A DNA stretch of 64,000 nucleotides, taken from NCBI GenBank assembly GCA_965219705.1, contig OZ244789.1, positions 2,046,001 through 2,110,000 on the forward strand, written 5' to 3'. A program made the translations under genes and the position numbers. Of this stretch, positions 61,172 to 64,000 are shown piece by piece. The DNA comes from JAJECS01 sp965219705. GTDB taxonomy: Bacteria; Chloroflexota; UBA11872. Numbering within the stretch: the first letter of the stretch is position 1; each line of letters begins with the position of its first letter. Below the pieces are notes generated by a model, which was not told where the DNA came from, made no database searches, and was given only the letters and a program-made list of their open reading frames with translations.

Positions 61172-64000
61172 GTGACCGCTGGCGATGGCTGCGCGCGGTG
61201 CTCGCGGTCGTGGTCCTTGCAGCGGTGGTCACGCATTCCAGCTGGCCGTCAGCGGCGGCCCTGGAGTGCGAGGGCGTCGCCCTCGTTGAAGGCTGTCTGT
61301 TCACCATCACCGGCGGGGACACGACCGACCCCGACGACGGCTTCGCCGTGAGCAACGCCGACGGCGTGCCGCTGTGGGACTTCGTGCGCGCGCGCGATCT
61401 GCAGGCCATTGGCTATCCCATCAGCCAGCGCTGGGTCAACGGGCCCTTCACCCTCCAGGCATTTCAGAAGGTGATCCTGCAGTGGGACCCGGGCAAAGGC
61501 CGGATGAACTACTACAACACCCTCGACGTGCTGGCGAACCGCTACCCCGACGTCGAGCTGCCTAACGTGCCGGCCCACCTGGTGCTAGAGGCGGACCAGG
61601 GCGCGGACTTCGCCACGATCAAGCGAAACCATCTGCTGCTCCTGGATCAGAATCCAACGATCAAGGAGCGGTTCTTGAGCGAGCCGGACTGGCTGAACCT
61701 CTACGGGCTGCCGATCCGCTACGAGGAGCGAGATGTGGGCGGCCACCCGCGGGGCCTGCAGATGCTGCGGGCGCAGCGCACGGTGTTCGTGATCTGGAAC
61801 GTGCCGGCGCCGGGGACGACCGTGGGCCGGGTGAACCTTCAGAACGTGCCGGACAAGGTCAAGAAGCTAAGCAACGTGATCATTCCCGACGGGGCCAAGG
61901 CGCCGGTCGCACAGCACGAGGTCGCGGGATTGCCGGCGTTTACACTGCCGACGGCGACATCCGGGTCCACGCCTAGAGCGGTTCCGACGCCACCGCCCGC
62001 ACCGATTTCCGACCGGGAGGTGCTGTCCACGCTCTTTCACACGACCGGAGGGCGGACGTGGAAAAACACCACTCACTGGCTAAGCGATGCGCCGCTCGGC
62101 GAATGGCATGGAGTCACGACCGATTCCAATGGCCAGGTCACAGCGCTGCGGCTCCAAGAGAACAGGCTACGGGGAGGAATCCCGCCGGAGTTGGGCAGCC
62201 TAGCCAACCTCCGCGAACTTCGGCTCTCGGGGAACCGGTTGCGAGGCGCGATTCCGCCTGAGTTGAGTCGCCTCGCCAAGCTAACCGTTCTGGAACTCAG
62301 TGGGAACCGGCTGGGCGGGGAGATCCCGTCTGTGCTGGGTCGTCTCGCCAACCTGGAAATGCTAAGGCTCAATGCCAACCAATTGCGCGGTGAGATTCCG
62401 CGCGAGTTGGGTAGCCTCTCGAATCTGATATGGCTGGACTTGTCGGACAACCAGCTGGCCGGGGCGATCCCGCCTGAATTGGGTGCTCTCTCCGACCTCT
62501 TGTTGCTTTCCCTCTGGTCGAACCAACTCAACGGGACGATCCCGGCTGAGATCGGTCGCCTCGCCAACCTGTACTCACTTCTGCTAAACGGCAACCAGCT
62601 CAGCGGGTCGATCCCGCCTGAGCTGGGCAATCTCTCCGACCTGGCAGTGCTCGGGATTGCACAGAATCAGTTGACCGGGACGATCCCGTCCCAGTTGGGC
62701 AACCTCACCCAGTTGGAATCGCTGATCCTCTATGGCAATCAACTAAGTGGCGAGATCCCGCCTGAGTTGGGCCGCCTGTCTCGAATGGAAGCGCTGTTCC
62801 TGTTTAGGAACCAATTGAGCGGGTCGATCCCGCCGGCGTTGGGCAGTCTCGCCAACCTGACGCACTTGCGGCTCCAAGACAACCAGTTACACGGTCAGAT
62901 CCCACCCGAGCTGGGACGCCTTTCCAATCTGGAAGAGCTGCGGCTCGGCGGCACCAACGAATTCACGGGATGCATCCCCGAGGAGTTGGGAGGTGTCGCG
63001 GACAGTGACCTCGGCACACTGGGACTGCCATACTGCGGCACCGGCGGAGGCTCGATCAGCGGGGGTGCGGGTCCCGCGTCAGCCGAGACGCCCACACCCG
63101 GGCCGACCCAGACCCCCACACCCGTGCCGGTAGAGACCCCTATACCCGCGCCGGCCAAAGACCGGGCGGCGCTTGTCGCGCTCTACCACGCCACCGACGG
63201 GGCGAATTGGGCAAACAACACTAACTGGCTGAGTGAAGCACCACTTGACGCCTGGTATGGCGTCGACGCCACTCCGACCGGCGAGGTCACGGCGCTGCGG
63301 CTCTATCACAACGAGTTATGGGGAATGATCCCGCCCGAACTGAGCGGCCTCGCCAGTCTGCAGACGCTGTTGCTCCACCAGAACCAGCTATCGGGAACGA
63401 TCCCGGCTGAACTGGGACACCTCGTCAGTCTCCAGACACTGTCGCTCGGTGGAAACCAGTTGGTTGGCGAAATCCCGGCTGAACTTGGCCGCCTCGCTAG
63501 TCTGGTCTGGCTGTATGCCTGGGGCAACCAGTTGGTTGGCGAAATACCCTCTGAACTTGGTGCCCTTTCCAACCTGCAGGAGCTGTCATTCAGTGAGAAC
63601 AAGCTCAGTGGCGAGATCCCGCCTGAGCTGGGCCGCCTTGCGCACCTGAGAATGCTGCGGCTCACCAACAATCAATTGACTGGCGAGATCCCATCCGAAC
63701 TGGGTGCCCTCGCCAATCTGGAAGAGCTGATGCTCAGCCAGAACCGCTTGAATGGGCCGATCCCTCCCGAACTGGGCCGCCTCGTGAACCTGGAATACCT
63801 GGAACTCAGAGCGAACGACCTGAGTGGAGCGATCCCGTCCGGGTTGATCCGCCTCGCCAAGCTGGTGCGTCTCGAGCTCATCGGGAATCAGTTGAGTGGA
63901 GCAATTCCACCCGGGCTGGGCCAGCTTGCCAACTTGACGTTTCTACAGCTCAGCAACAACGAGTTCAGCGGGCCGATTCCGCCTGAATTGGGCCGCCTCG
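61168..64000 (+). CDS. Secreted modular leucine-rich repeat protein, 3' end outside window
   Basis: 944 codons are visible and the frame is open at the edge. Residues 1-31 are a signal peptide. Residues about 32-265 form an N-terminal domain with GYPISQRWVNGPFTLQAFQK, known from Chloroflexota exported proteins. A Pro/Thr linker leads to an N-cap (282-323, DREVLSTLFHTTGGRTW) and 12 plant-type LRRs of 24 residues (LxxNxLxGxIPxELGxL; 324-611). A second Pro/Thr linker (about 638-664) precedes another N-cap (665-706) and at least 10 LRRs to the end. The ATGA overlap couples it to the UbiA-type gene. Binding of a ligand or host surface is likely; enzyme activity is not indicated. Confidence 0.92.
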   Translation, partial: MSDRWRWLRAVLAVVVLAAVVTHSSWPSAAALECEGVALVEGCLFTITGGDTTDPDDGFAVSNADGVPLWDFVRARDLQAIGYPISQRWVNGPFTLQAFQKVILQWDPGKGRMNYYNTLDVLANRYPDVELPNVPAHLVLEADQGADFATIKRNHLLLLDQNPTIKERFLSEPDWLNLYGLPIRYEERDVGGHPRGLQMLRAQRTVFVIWNVPAPGTTVGRVNLQNVPDKVKKLSNVIIPDGAKAPVAQHEVAGLPAFTLPTATSGSTPRAVPTPPPAPISDREVLSTLFHTTGGRTWKNTTHWLSDAPLGEWHGVTTDSNGQVTALRLQENRLRGGIPPELGSLANLRELRLSGNRLRGAIPPELSRLAKLTVLELSGNRLGGEIPSVLGRLANLEMLRLNANQLRGEIPRELGSLSNLIWLDLSDNQLAGAIPPELGALSDLLLLSLWSNQLNGTIPAEIGRLANLYSLLLNGNQLSGSIPPELGNLSDLAVLGIAQNQLTGTIPSQLGNLTQLESLILYGNQLSGEIPPELGRLSRMEALFLFRNQLSGSIPPALGSLANLTHLRLQDNQLHGQIPPELGRLSNLEELRLGGTNEFTGCIPEELGGVADSDLGTLGLPYCGTGGGSISGGAGPASAETPTPGPTQTPTPVPVETPIPAPAKDRAALVALYHATDGANWANNTNWLSEAPLDAWYGVDATPTGEVTALRLYHNELWGMIPPELSGLASLQTLLLHQNQLSGTIPAELGHLVSLQTLSLGGNQLVGEIPAELGRLASLVWLYAWGNQLVGEIPSELGALSNLQELSFSENKLSGEIPPELGRLAHLRMLRLTNNQLTGEIPSELGALANLEELMLSQNRLNGPIPPELGRLVNLEYLELRANDLSGAIPSGLIRLAKLVRLELIGNQLSGAIPPGLGQLANLTFLQLSNNEFSGPIPPELGRL
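62137..63000 (+). repeat. Coding LRR array 1 (12 units of 72 bases)
   Basis: Twelve in-frame 72-base units in the LRR gene. The third-base positions vary widely while the ATCCCG(G/C) core is kept, so the array is old rather than newly expanded. False frames appear on the reverse strand. Confidence 0.85.
63286..64000 (+). repeat. Coding LRR array 2 (at least 10 units of 72 bases)
   Basis: Ten 72-base units continue to the window edge. They follow a repeated N-cap domain that parallels the first (DRAALVALYHATDGANW against DREVLSTLFHTTGGRTW), showing duplication of a whole N-cap plus array module. Confidence 0.85.

Noticed and set aside
62137..64000. Tandem DNA repeat or satellite
   Set aside because: The 72-base period is the coding period of 24-residue LRRs; the unit is conserved at protein level and variable at DNA level.

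Overview
The window is high-GC, densely coded bacterial DNA. It most resembles a free-living or sponge-associated member of the Chloroflexota, perhaps of the SAR202 or Caldilineae type. This is inferred from gene content only: Tat-exported substrate-binding lipoproteins (one with a long Val/Glu/Lys spacer after the lipidated cysteine), several phytanoyl-CoA-type dioxygenases, many stand-alone carbohydrate and organic-acid enzymes, a DUF5069 protein, and a secreted plant-type LRR protein. No rRNA or ribosomal protein gene is present to confirm it.

Layout. 1-8 kb: the start of a sugar-binding lipoprotein gene, two PhyH oxygenases, a chromate-type transporter, and a two-gene glycosidase operon (beta-propeller enzyme plus GH127). 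8-12 kb: a zinc module, with znuA-znuC-znuB converging on a CDF exporter. 12-19 kb: a GHL-type TIM-barrel protein, a peptide-type binding protein, an FAA hydrolase, a PhyH oxygenase and, divergent from it, a phosphonoacetate hydrolase. 19.3-26.5 kb: four complete ABC half-exporters in a row. 26.6-34.5 kb: a carbohydrate block with a beta-propeller enzyme, creatininase-family and RraA-family proteins, a sugar ABC transporter lacking its ATPase, and a Gfo/Idh/MocA oxidoreductase. 34.5-36 kb: an AT-richer patch with an orphan gene carrying an R-x4-H (HEPN-like) motif. 36-41 kb: methyltransferase, M19 dipeptidase, M24 peptidase, a DUF624-like membrane protein and an SMP-30 lactonase. 41-42.3 kb: an IS110 element. 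42.5-47.5 kb: an ABC-2 transporter, a fourth PhyH enzyme, an AbrB/PIN toxin-antitoxin pair and fabI.

47.5-53 kb is a mosaic bounded by three tRNA-Lys sequences in one orientation: an intact tRNA-Lys(CTT) at 52926-53001 and two decayed copies near 49.8 and 47.6 kb. Between them lie a ThDP enzyme, a Phd/PIN toxin-antitoxin pair and an orphan gene. This looks like integration at a tRNA 3' end, although no integrase is visible. 53-64 kb is calmer: two membrane proteins, a four-gene operon (DUF2344, APH-like kinase, DUF5069, Nif3), an HNH nuclease, aconitase, a UbiA-type prenyl-phosphate pentosyltransferase and, coupled to it by ATGA, a very long LRR protein that runs off the window.

The genes describe a heterotroph living on small organic molecules: it imports oligosaccharides and peptides, trims sugars, uses Fe(II)/2-oxoglutarate enzymes and probably phosphonoacetate, and manages zinc closely. 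A recurrent promoter form (-35, exactly 17 bp, -10 of type TAGGnT) occurs upstream of several genes. Palindromic repeats of three or more families fill many of the gaps. Coordinates of starts are my choices from ribosome binding sites and family length.
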